11,725 bases of DNA from Lachnospira sp. (GTDB lineage: Bacteria; Bacillota; Clostridia; Lachnospirales; Lachnospiraceae): the NCBI GenBank assembly GCA_017626275.1, contig JAGAJD010000048.1:1-11725 (forward strand), in the 5' to 3' direction. This document shows, in pieces, positions 1 to 6,855 of this stretch. A program made the position numbers and the translations under genes. Position 1 is the stretch's first letter, and every line of letters begins with the position of its first letter. Below the pieces are notes generated by a model. The model had not been told where the DNA came from, searched no databases, and saw only the letters and a list, made by a program, of their open reading frames with translations.

Positions 1-122
1 TCGATGACTTCCAGACTATTGCCGATGGCTCGACCCAAGGGGCGATCCATGTTGGTGATCAGGGCGATGGTGTTCCGTCCGGCGTGCTGACCGATCGCAA
101 CCATTTCTTCCGCCAAAGCCTG
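1..122 (-). pseudogene. Fragment of a thymidine/pyrimidine-nucleoside phosphorylase (foreign or misjoined sequence)
   Basis: On the minus strand, codons from 119 down to 3 read 39 residues without a stop. They include [23 protein letters not shown] and AIGNSLEV. These match the conserved central motifs of thymidine/pyrimidine-nucleoside phosphorylase (DeoA/Pdp), which cleaves pyrimidine nucleosides to base plus deoxyribose- or ribose-1-phosphate. The family normally has about 430-500 residues, so only a short internal piece is present, running off the window at base 1. Upstream of base 122 the similarity stops at once: that frame becomes unrelated FCRC-type residues, while another frame encodes the DUF4956 protein. 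GC over bases 1-120 is about 58% (70 of 120), far above the AT-rich rest. I see no start codon, RBS or transposon end. It is most likely a chimeric contig end, less likely a real recombination joint. The source organism is not identifiable. Confidence 0.8.
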
Positions 123-525
123 ACAGCGACAAAACTACCATCACAAGTGCAATAATCACTACAAATAATATCGCAAATGTCACATAGCCAAGTCCGCATG
201 CAAGACCTGCTGCCATTGTAAAAAATACTACTGCAATATCCTTTGCATTTCCCGGTGCACTTCTGAAACGTACAAGTGCAAATGCACCTGCCATTGAAAA
301 TGCTCTTGCGACATTGCTGCCGATAAGCAGGATTACCACTGCAACAATAGCCGGAAGAAGAACAAGTCCAACGATAAAGTTTTTACCGTATCCGTCTTTT
401 TTACACGCCATCATATAGGAAATTCCTATAATAAGCCCCAATATAACCGCTGCTGCGATGCTTAACACTGCCGGGCCAACACTGATTGTATTTTCTGCTG
501 TACTTGTAAACACTGATTCAAACAT
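16..525 (-). CDS. DUF4956 family membrane protein, 3' end replaced at the chimeric joint
   Basis: This is a polytopic membrane protein of the DUF4956 family; the family has no established biochemical role. Predicted hydrophobic segments lie near residues 17-40, 50-69, 97-115 and 117-134. The family signature is visible at residues 73-113: [20 protein letters not shown] followed by [15 protein letters not shown]. The ATG at 523-525 has a good Shine-Dalgarno (AAAGGAGAG) 5-13 nt upstream. DUF4956 genes commonly sit beside VTC-domain polymerase genes, as here, suggesting joint function in polyphosphate handling or in a surface complex (inference). Only about residues 1-139 look native. The last about 30 residues ([10 protein letters not shown] onward) are hydrophilic and come from reading the phosphorylase fragment out of frame, and the stop at 16-18 belongs to that foreign DNA. 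Family members are usually about 220 residues, so roughly a third of the protein is missing. Confidence 0.8.
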   Translation of the reverse strand: MFESVFTSTAENTISVGPAVLSIAAAVILGLIIGISYMMACKKDGYGKNFIVGLVLLPAIVAVVILLIGSNVARAFSMAGAFALVRFRSAPGNAKDIAVVFFTMAAGLACGLGYVTFAILFVVIIALVMVVLSLSGFGGRNGCDRSARRTEHHRPDHQHGSPLGSSHRQ

Positions 526-1265
526 AATATCTCTCCTTTATTTCTCACATAATTTTCTGCAACATAGTTTTTGTATTCTGTTCCATATTTAGAAAACGAT
601 ACCGGATAAATCTCAAGCTTCGATAAAATCCTTGTAAACCACAGAGGAACCGCTCTGTTAATTTTGATTTCCATAAGATAGACGCCGTCAGGAAGCAGTT
701 TGTTTCCGTAGCTTCCACTCTCAAGACGCAAATCCTCACGCCTTGCCGTTATGTCCTTATCAAAGGTAACACGAAAATCGCCGTCATTTTTTTCAAAATA
801 CGCTCTTCTTCTGTACGACAAATATACCTTAGGCACCAGATTATACATCTGGCAGAAATAATCGATTTCCCGGAAAACCTGCCGGTTAAGCTTTGGATTA
901 TCAGCACAGGGCTTTTTGCCCTCATTAAGATAAGCATATGCCTCATCAAGTTTCATTACCGTACGCCTTTTATTTACAACACCTTTATATTTTTTCTTAA
1001 TTTCCACAAAAACCGAAGAATTTTCATTTGGTGTTCCGTAGCTGCGCAGTCTTAATTTTTCTTTATATACAGGTCTTTCTATTGAAGCCCTGATTAAACG
1101 GTCGTCAGGCGTATCGTAATAAATATTGCTGATTTCATAAAACTCATTATTGCGGTTATATTCGTCCGCAACCATATAGGGCTGAATCGCTTCAATCAGC
1201 TTCCGATATTGTTCTGTATTTAACATATATTTCTTTTCACATCGGTTAAATACCTCGATTGCCAT
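462..1265 (-). CDS. VTC-domain protein, polyphosphate polymerase-like
   Basis: This is a VTC-domain protein of the triphosphate-tunnel superfamily, related to the catalytic domain of yeast Vtc4, which makes polyphosphate from ATP. Charged tunnel motifs are present (numbering from the ATG at 1265): EKKY at 10-13, IYYDT at 48-52, KLRLRSYG at 70-77, VEIKKK at 87-92, SYRRR at 150-154, TFDKD at 167-171, MEIK at 198-201 and FSKYG at 224-228. I chose the ATG at 1265 because GGAGG (1271-1275) lies 5 nt upstream. An ATG at 1277 would add four residues (MEDF), but its GGAGGA abuts the start codon. The core ends near residue 238; the following 29 residues run 64 nt into the DUF4956 gene, covering that gene's RBS and start, so the two are probably translationally coupled. 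Activity is inferred. Polyphosphate synthesis in bacteria with this pair is not shown by the sequence alone. Confidence 0.85.
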   Translation of the reverse strand: MAIEVFNRCEKKYMLNTEQYRKLIEAIQPYMVADEYNRNNEFYEISNIYYDTPDDRLIRASIERPVYKEKLRLRSYGTPNENSSVFVEIKKKYKGVVNKRRTVMKLDEAYAYLNEGKKPCADNPKLNRQVFREIDYFCQMYNLVPKVYLSYRRRAYFEKNDGDFRVTFDKDITARREDLRLESGSYGNKLLPDGVYLMEIKINRAVPLWFTRILSKLEIYPVSFSKYGTEYKNYVAENYVRNKGEILCLNQCLQVQQKIQSVLARQC

Positions 1266-1322
1266 AAAATCCTCCATTCCTCCGCTTCAGCGGTATTTAA
1301 TCAAAAATGCATTTCTTTATAT

Positions 1323-1337
1323 TGGATAGTTTATCCA
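1323..1337. promoter_or_regulatory. Inverted repeat upstream of the VTC gene, possible operator
   Basis: TGGATA-GTT-TATCCA is a perfect 6-bp inverted repeat with a 3-nt spacer. It lies in the 80-nt interval between the mscS terminator and the VTC-domain gene, where that gene's promoter must be if it has its own. A TATAAA (minus strand, 1316-1321) could be a -10 box just downstream, but I see no convincing -35 at 16-18 nt. The call as an operator rests only on symmetry and location. Confidence 0.3.
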
Positions 1338-1358
1338 TTAATTGTGACCAAAGTTTGT

Positions 1359-1426
1359 AAAAAAAAAGTAAAAAATATGAAACTCAGATAAAGTCTTAAC
1401 CTTACCTGCGTTTCATATTCTTTACT
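1359..1426 (-). terminator. Intrinsic terminator after mscS
   Basis: On the minus strand, 2 nt past the mscS stop codon, a 17-nt arm (1426-1410) pairs with 1383-1367 with a single G-U wobble. It encloses a 26-nt loop and is followed by a run of eight T (1366-1359). This is a strong Rho-independent terminator closing the chemoreceptor-to-mscS unit and separating it from the VTC/DUF4956 genes. Confidence 0.9.
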
Positions 1427-1427
1427 G

Positions 1428-2306
1428 CTATTGTGTAATATGTACATCTAACTGGTTAAACGGAATCTCTATTCCGTTTGCATCAAATATGTTCTTATAC
1501 TCTTCAAGAAGCTTAAATCTGGTATCCCAATACTTATCATTCGACACCCATGCCCGTGTCTCAATAACAATACTGCTGTCAGCCAGATTTTTCACAACTA
1601 CCTTTAACTCTTTTTCTTTTATTATATCAGGCGATTTCTCCAGACATTCCATAAGCAGCTTTTTTGCCTTTGATAAATCTGTCTGATAGCCTACGCCGAT
1701 TTCAATGTCAAGCCTTCTCATATCCTCGGCGCCTACATTGATAATGTTGGAATTAGATAATGCCCCGTTCGGAAGCATGATAATTTTATTATCAACAGTA
1801 TTAAGCTTTGTATACAACAGCTCAATCGCAACTACCGTTCCCTCACAGCTTCCCGATATAATATAATCGCCAACCCTGAAAGGCTTAAATATAAGCAGAA
1901 GGATTCCTCCCGCAAAGTTGGAAAGACTTCCCTGCAATGACATACCTACCGCCAAAGCTGCCGAACCAAAAACCGTGATTAACGAAGCTGTCGGAATCCC
2001 AAGAATTCCTACAACTATTAATACAAGAATTGCATACAATACCATTCTTGCAATAGAACCAATAAAGCCTACAACACCTTCATCTAATTCACTTCTTTCC
2101 AATGCCTTAACGCTAATCTTCACAACCCAGTTAATAAGCCTCTTTCCAATCTGCCACACGATTAACGCCATAATAAGCTTTCCGGCAAAGCCTACACACC
2201 AGTCACAAAATTGATTAAACATCGAAACCAGATTTTCTTTTGAAAAGAAAAATTCTATCTGTTTTACATTGTCCTGTGCAGTATCAAGTGCAATCAAAAA
2301 ATTCAT
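1428..2306 (-). CDS. MscS-family small-conductance mechanosensitive channel
   Basis: This 292-residue protein has the compact MscS architecture: a short N-terminus, transmembrane helices near residues 37-62 and 79-103, then the pore-lining helix at about 104-141. The pore helix carries the small-residue pattern FGSAALAVGMSLQGSLSNFA and the exit motif KPFRVGDYI (141-149). The cytoplasmic beta domain follows, with DNKIIMLPNGALSNS at about 172-186. Such channels open under membrane tension to release osmolytes during hypo-osmotic shock. The length matches the simple three-helix MscS type; no extra sensor domain is attached. The ATG at 2304-2306 has AGGGAGG about 8 nt upstream. It starts 24 nt after the GlgB-like gene and ends 2 nt before an intrinsic terminator, so it is the last gene of the transcript. 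The gene name cannot be assigned between the many MscS/YnaI/YkuT-like paralogues. Confidence 0.93.
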   Translation of the reverse strand: MNFLIALDTAQDNVKQIEFFFSKENLVSMFNQFCDWCVGFAGKLIMALIVWQIGKRLINWVVKISVKALERSELDEGVVGFIGSIARMVLYAILVLIVVGILGIPTASLITVFGSAALAVGMSLQGSLSNFAGGILLLIFKPFRVGDYIISGSCEGTVVAIELLYTKLNTVDNKIIMLPNGALSNSNIINVGAEDMRRLDIEIGVGYQTDLSKAKKLLMECLEKSPDIIKEKELKVVVKNLADSSIVIETRAWVSNDKYWDTRFKLLEEYKNIFDANGIEIPFNQLDVHITQ

Positions 2307-2330
2307 CAGAAATATCCTCCCTTTAGGTTG

Positions 2331-4721
2331 TTACTTCTTTGAAGTTTGCTGAAGCTTTTTCTTTTCCAAAGCCTTCAACTTCTTTTTAGTCTCTTCTTCT
2401 ATTTTTATTTTTAACTGCTCTGCTTCCTCTGCCTGTTTTTCTGCCTCAAGCTTGGCTTCAAGTGCCGCTTTGGCTGCCTGCTTTGCGCGCTGTTCCGCCT
2501 CCACTGCAGCTTTAGCTTCCTCTTCCGCTTTTATTCTTAAATTTTCAGCCCTGACAGCTTCCTGCTCCGCCTTTAATCTTGCTTTGACAGCCTCCTGCTT
2601 TATACTGATTTCCTCCTGCTCAATTTCAGTGTACGGCTCATAACTGTAAACTGTCACCGAAAGTGGAGGTAATGTAAGATTTACGGAATCCTCAAAACCA
2701 TTATACATTATTTTCTCCGAACGAATAAGCTCTGAATTGCCATAACCCTGTCCGCCGTATTCAGTACTATCGCTGTTAAAAATTTCCCTGTATTTTCCCT
2801 CAAGGCATACTCCCATACGGAAGTCCTCCCTTAAAACAGGTGTAAAGTTCACAACAACAAGAAGCTGTTCCTTCTCGCCATGTACAGTCTTTGAGTTACG
2901 CATAAATGCAAGAATCGTCTTTTCCTCTTCCGAGGTATTAACCCATTCAAAGCCCTCCGGCATATTATCAAGCTCGTATAATGCCTCATGTTCCATATAA
3001 AAGTCATTCAGAGCTTTTCTGTATTTTTCCTGCAAAACCCCAGACTGTCGGAAATTAAGCATTTTCTTGCCCGGATACATATAAAGATATGCATAAGCAA
3101 GCCTTAAATTAGCTGCTTTCTCCCAATCCTGCAAGACAGGTATACTCTCCGCCTGCTTACCGGAAAACTCAAGCATAAAATCTTCACTGTAATTGTAAAG
3201 CATACTGTCTGTAAGCTTATGGTAAACGCCTTTTCTAAACAGCGCATCCTGCTCAAGAAAGCTCCAGAAATCTTTCCGCCATGTATCATTCCACTTAAAG
3301 TCAAACTGCAAAGCGTCTTCAGAAGTTCCCGTCACTCTCGGCCATGCACTTGAATCCTCTGCTATAAGAAGTACATTCATATTCTGTGCTTCAAGCTGCT
3401 TTCTTAACTGTCTGAAAAAGTCTGCCGCATCAAGATTTTCATTTCCTCCGTAAATATTCGGTATCCACTCTCCCGGTCTGCGTCCGTAATCAAGGTACAT
3501 AAGAGACGCCAGTTCATCAACTCTCAAGCCGTCCACATGATATTCCCGTGTCCACATAAGAGCATTGGCTATAAGGAAACCTCTTACCTGTGGATTATGC
3601 ATGTTAAATGTGGAAACCTTTAATTCAGGACGATGAGAAAGAATTACACTGCTCGTCTCATAAAACTCTCTTCCGTCAAACCATGTAAGACCTGACTTAT
3701 CATTACTCATAAATGCCACATTCCACTTTATAATTACGCCTATATTATTCTTATGAAAAGCATTTACCATTTTTTTAAAATCATCAGGCGTACCGTAAAT
3801 TCCCGCAGGAGCAAAATAAGCCACTACCGCCGAAGAATCCATTCCGGCTGTGCCATACTCCGCCGCCGCTGTCAGCTCAACATGCGTATATCCAAGCATT
3901 TTTACAGTCTCTGCCATTTCCTCAAAGCTCTTACCGCATTTTAAATCATCAGGAGATATCTCGCATACAGATAACGGAGTATCGGTATAATTTATTTTTC
4001 TTCCTGCTGACAGCCAGTCTGAATCCTGCCATTTGAAATTTTTCGGAGTATAGACCACCGAAGCATAATCCTGAGTGGCATCACAGCACATACAGTACGG
4101 GTCGGTTTTAAGCGCAATATTTCCGCCCTTAAACTTTATCTCATATTTATAATGCTCTCCCGCTTTCATTTCAGGAATAAACAGTTCAAAAACACCGCTC
4201 TCCTCGTGCTTTTTCATCTGAAAAACTCTTCCGTCCCACTGATTGAAATTACCGACAACACTTACTCTGACTGCTTCCGGCGCCAGTACCGCAAAATTAA
4301 CTCCTCTGATACCGTTTACCGTCATCTCGTGCGCACCAAGCGTATTATACACTGCGTAATCATCACCGACTGCTGCTTTTTTAAGCTGTTCCTGTGTCAG
4401 CGCAGTATCACAGGCATATGGATCTATATATGTCACCTTATGCCCTCTCACATCTTCCGCAGTAACCGTATATGCCGTCAGCTTGCGCACAGGAATTAAT
4501 ACTGCAAACCAGCCTGCTTCGTCAACCTTTTCACAAGGATAGTCCTTTTTTCTTCCTGCAATATTAACTTTTACCTCAACTGCATCAGGACGGAAAATCT
4601 GTATAAGCATTCCCTCCTTACACATATGCGCTCCCAACAGTCTGTGTGGATTACTGCACTCTGAATACACCAGCTCTTCTATATCAGGCCAGTTCATAAG
4701 ATTGTATACATTATGATTCAT
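2331..4721 (-). CDS. GlgB-like GH13 protein, probable catalytically dead branching-enzyme paralogue with coiled-coil tail
   Basis: The 796 residues follow branching-enzyme order. An N1 domain occupies about 12-100 (NPHRLLGAH at 24-32, the GlgB N1 signature), a CBM48 about 125-225 (VVGNFNQWDG), a GH13 barrel about 245-580, an all-beta C domain about 595-695, then a K/E/A-rich helical tail at about 697-790. Region II keeps GLRVD (nucleophile position D402) and region III keeps IAEDS (acid/base position E455). Region I, normally DWVPxHF, is KWNVAFM (332-338), losing Asp and His. Region IV, normally LSHDEV, is FSGKQA (519-524), losing His and Asp. The usual MGxEFGQ...EW stretch after PGKK (550-553) is deleted. 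Alpha-1,4 to alpha-1,6 glucan branching is therefore unlikely; glucan binding or scaffolding is possible (inference). ATG 4719-4721 has GGAG 5 nt upstream. It starts 28 nt after the esterase gene. Automatic annotation would probably call it glgB. Confidence 0.85.
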   Translation of the reverse strand: MNHNVYNLMNWPDIEELVYSECSNPHRLLGAHMCKEGMLIQIFRPDAVEVKVNIAGRKKDYPCEKVDEAGWFAVLIPVRKLTAYTVTAEDVRGHKVTYIDPYACDTALTQEQLKKAAVGDDYAVYNTLGAHEMTVNGIRGVNFAVLAPEAVRVSVVGNFNQWDGRVFQMKKHEESGVFELFIPEMKAGEHYKYEIKFKGGNIALKTDPYCMCCDATQDYASVVYTPKNFKWQDSDWLSAGRKINYTDTPLSVCEISPDDLKCGKSFEEMAETVKMLGYTHVELTAAAEYGTAGMDSSAVVAYFAPAGIYGTPDDFKKMVNAFHKNNIGVIIKWNVAFMSNDKSGLTWFDGREFYETSSVILSHRPELKVSTFNMHNPQVRGFLIANALMWTREYHVDGLRVDELASLMYLDYGRRPGEWIPNIYGGNENLDAADFFRQLRKQLEAQNMNVLLIAEDSSAWPRVTGTSEDALQFDFKWNDTWRKDFWSFLEQDALFRKGVYHKLTDSMLYNYSEDFMLEFSGKQAESIPVLQDWEKAANLRLAYAYLYMYPGKKMLNFRQSGVLQEKYRKALNDFYMEHEALYELDNMPEGFEWVNTSEEEKTILAFMRNSKTVHGEKEQLLVVVNFTPVLREDFRMGVCLEGKYREIFNSDSTEYGGQGYGNSELIRSEKIMYNGFEDSVNLTLPPLSVTVYSYEPYTEIEQEEISIKQEAVKARLKAEQEAVRAENLRIKAEEEAKAAVEAEQRAKQAAKAALEAKLEAEKQAEEAEQLKIKIEEETKKKLKALEKKKLQQTSKK
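2334..2633 (-). other. Region encoding a charged alanine-rich helical tail of the GlgB-like protein
   Basis: Residues about 697-796 of the GlgB-like protein consist almost entirely of E, K, A, Q, R and L, in repeated AEEEAK/KAEQEA-type units, without Pro or Gly. This predicts a long continuous helix, either a coiled coil or a single charged helix of roughly 14 nm. It ends in a basic stretch (KKKLKALEKKKLQQTSKK). Branching enzymes normally end at the C-terminal beta domain, so this is an added module. It suggests oligomerisation or tethering. Confidence 0.8.
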
Positions 4722-4749
4722 ATCTGCTCCATTTCTTTGTATTTATAAT

Positions 4750-5592
4750 TTATCTGTTCTCAACCCACTTAGCAAACAAATCCGGCCACACTGCAACCTC
4801 CGGCTGAAAATGTGTTCCGTCCTTTGTGTCTGTCTCTTTAGTTCCAAGTCCCAAGCCATGATTGCCATACGGGAAAATATGCATTTCAAAATTAACTCCC
4901 GCCTGCTGCAATGCCCCCGCAAACATAAGCGAATTTTCCACAGGAACAGAACCGTCCGTGACAGTATGCCATAAAAATGTATCAGGCGTATCCGCCGTTA
5001 CACGCTTCTCAAGCGACACACTATCAAGCAGTTCATCATATCTGTCTCCAAGCAATCTCTCAAAAGACTTGCGGTGAGCTTTCGCTCCTGAAGTTATAAC
5101 AGGATATCCAAGAAGCATTCCGTCAGGCTTAATATCCTGCGGATTTTTTCCCATAACCTTTAAAAATTCCCCAAGCTCTTTCTGATTCCACATTGTTCCG
5201 AGACTTGCAGCAACATGTCCTCCCGCTGAAAATCCTGCAATAATAATCTTTTCAGGATTAACGTCCCATTCCTTAGCATGCTTTCTTGCATAATCAACCG
5301 CAAAAGCTGCCTCATACAATGCACACGGAAATTCATTCGGAAGCAGACTGTAATGAAGCACCAAAACATTCATGCCAAGTGACATAAGCTTTAAAGCCAC
5401 AGGCTCCGCCTCTCTAGGCGAATGATGTTCATAACCGCCTCCCGGACATATAATTACAAGCGGCCTTTTGAAACAATTCTGGTAATCCGGAAACATATCC
5501 TTTATATATGTTGTAATCGTTGCCGGATTTCCTTTATGATCTATTCCAAGCTTACTATAATCAAGATTAATCTCAATTTTTTCGTGAATCAT
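4750..5592 (-). CDS. Alpha/beta-hydrolase esterase (acetyl-esterase / acetylxylan-esterase-like)
   Basis: This 280-residue cytosolic alpha/beta hydrolase has no signal peptide. The oxyanion-hole loop PGGGY is at 50-54, the nucleophile elbow GFSAGGH at 120-126 (Ser122), the likely acid Asp213 in VTDGSVP, and His245 in YGNHGLGL, so a full Ser-Asp-His triad is visible. The layout resembles the HSL/BD-FAE-like carbohydrate esterases that remove acetyl or other acyl groups from plant sugars and xylo-oligosaccharides; the real substrate is unknown. Lacking an export signal, it would act on imported oligosaccharides or small esters. The ATG at 5590-5592 has GGAGG (5599-5603) 6 nt upstream. The gene begins 16 nt after the DUF1015 stop and is 28 nt from the GlgB-like gene, so it is co-transcribed with both. 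Its presence beside a glucan-binding-type protein hints at sugar metabolism, but weakly. Confidence 0.85.
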   Translation of the reverse strand: MIHEKIEINLDYSKLGIDHKGNPATITTYIKDMFPDYQNCFKRPLVIICPGGGYEHHSPREAEPVALKLMSLGMNVLVLHYSLLPNEFPCALYEAAFAVDYARKHAKEWDVNPEKIIIAGFSAGGHVAASLGTMWNQKELGEFLKVMGKNPQDIKPDGMLLGYPVITSGAKAHRKSFERLLGDRYDELLDSVSLEKRVTADTPDTFLWHTVTDGSVPVENSLMFAGALQQAGVNFEMHIFPYGNHGLGLGTKETDTKDGTHFQPEVAVWPDLFAKWVENR

Positions 5593-5608
5593 TCTAATCC
5601 TCCATAAA

Positions 5609-6841
5609 CTATATTCTGTGAATAAACAACCCGCTCCTTAACTTAGGCTCAAACCATGTAGATTTAGGCGGCATTAATCTGCCTGCATCTGCCACAGCAA
5701 ACAACTCCTGAATAGATGTCGGATACATTGAAAATGCAAGCACACAATCCTCGCTGCATCTTCTCTCCAACTCCCCAATTCCTCTTATACCGCCCACAAA
5801 GTCAATTCGCTTATCCGTCTTAGGATCATCAATTCCAAGAATCGGCGTCAGCACATTATTCTGTAATAATGATACGTCCAGTCCGTCAACAGGGTCTTCC
5901 GACAAAATCTCCGGCTTCGCAGTGAGACGATACCACCTGCTGCCAAGATACATTCCAAACTCACCACGCTTAGCAGGCTTTACCTGAGAAGCACTTGTCT
6001 CCACCTCAAAGCATTTCTTTAACCGTGAAATAAATTCTTCTTCACTGTATCCGTTTAAATCCTTTATAACTCTGTTATAGTCTAATATTTTGAGCTGTTC
6101 GTCAGGAAACAGTACCGAAAGGAAATAATTAAACTCCTCTTGTCCTGTATATCCCGGATTTGCCTCTCTTCTCTTAAAGCCTACCTTAACTGCAGAGGCT
6201 GCCCTGTGATGTCCGTCCGCAATATATATTGATGATATTCCCGCAAACGCCTTCTGTATATTGGCAACTGCAGCTTCATCGCTGATTTTCCATACCTGAT
6301 GCCTTATTCCGTCTTCAGACACAAAATCATATAATGATTTTTCCTTCTTTGCCTTATCAACCTCTTGATTGATAATCTCATTAGAGCGGTACGCAAGAAA
6401 AATAGGTCCTGTCTGCGCACTGCATGTATCTACATGGGTAATTCTGTCCAATTCCTTATCTGCCCTTGTATTTTCATGCTTCTTAATGACATTAGAGGCA
6501 TAATCATCAATGGACGCACATGCCACAATTCCTGTCTGCGTTCTTCCGTCCATTGTAAGCTCATATATGTAATACGCTTTATCAGTATCAGTAATAAATA
6601 CCTTATCCTGTATCGCATTTTCCAAAAGCTCTTTCGCCTTTAAATATACCTCCGACGCATATGTATCCACTGAATCGTCAAACTGCGTCTCCGCTCTGTC
6701 AATTCTCAAAAAAGATAACGGTTCTCTTTTTACTTCCCTGCACGCTTCTTTTCTGTTGTATACATCATATGGAAGCGCAGCCACTCTGTCTGCCACACTC
6801 TCCTCAGGTCTTACACATTCAAATGGTCTGATTACTGCCAT
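5609..6841 (-). CDS. DUF1015 family protein, possible role in serine metabolism
   Basis: This 410-residue soluble protein belongs to DUF1015, whose function is not established. Conserved motifs are visible: the N-terminus IRPFECVRP and ALPYDVYN (22-29), KHENT (121-125) followed by RITHV (133-137), TGPIFLAYR (144-152), the core ADGHHRAASA (208-217), and the C-terminal LMPPKSTWFEPKLRSGL (389-405). The DGHHR element resembles the nucleotide-binding loop of the ParB/Srx-like fold, which also contains the free-serine kinases SerK and SbnI (resemblance by eye). In several Clostridia, as I recall, DUF1015 genes sit directly by serC and serA; here a chemoreceptor gene intervenes. ATG 6839-6841 has AGGAGG (6852-6857) 10 nt upstream, and the SD overlaps the chemoreceptor stop codon, suggesting coupled translation. 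No phosphoserine phosphatase gene is in the window, so a role in phosphoserine/serine chemistry is a plausible inference. Confidence 0.88.
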   Translation of the reverse strand: MAVIRPFECVRPEESVADRVAALPYDVYNRKEACREVKREPLSFLRIDRAETQFDDSVDTYASEVYLKAKELLENAIQDKVFITDTDKAYYIYELTMDGRTQTGIVACASIDDYASNVIKKHENTRADKELDRITHVDTCSAQTGPIFLAYRSNEIINQEVDKAKKEKSLYDFVSEDGIRHQVWKISDEAAVANIQKAFAGISSIYIADGHHRAASAVKVGFKRREANPGYTGQEEFNYFLSVLFPDEQLKILDYNRVIKDLNGYSEEEFISRLKKCFEVETSASQVKPAKRGEFGMYLGSRWYRLTAKPEILSEDPVDGLDVSLLQNNVLTPILGIDDPKTDKRIDFVGGIRGIGELERRCSEDCVLAFSMYPTSIQELFAVADAGRLMPPKSTWFEPKLRSGLFIHRI

Positions 6842-6855
6842 AAATTATATTCCTC

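Noticed and set aside
1..122. Horizontal transfer or mobile-element boundary at the GC-rich end
   Set aside because: There is no transposase, terminal repeat, target duplication or integrase, and the sequence is a housekeeping gene cut at both ends, which fits a contig chimera better.
1282..1293. CCGCTTCAGCGG mini-hairpin next to the VTC gene RBS, possible translational control
   Set aside because: The stem is only 4 bp with a tetraloop and sits by the unused upstream ATG; a chance palindrome is as likely.
4152..4499. Open plus-strand frame of 115 codons opposite the GlgB-like gene
   Set aside because: It is a shadow of the real minus-strand gene, with no domain-like pattern and no spacing consistent with a gene.
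2331..4721. Canonical glycogen branching enzyme GlgB
   Set aside because: The overall fold agrees, but regions I and IV lack essential residues, so a plain functional glgB label would mislead.
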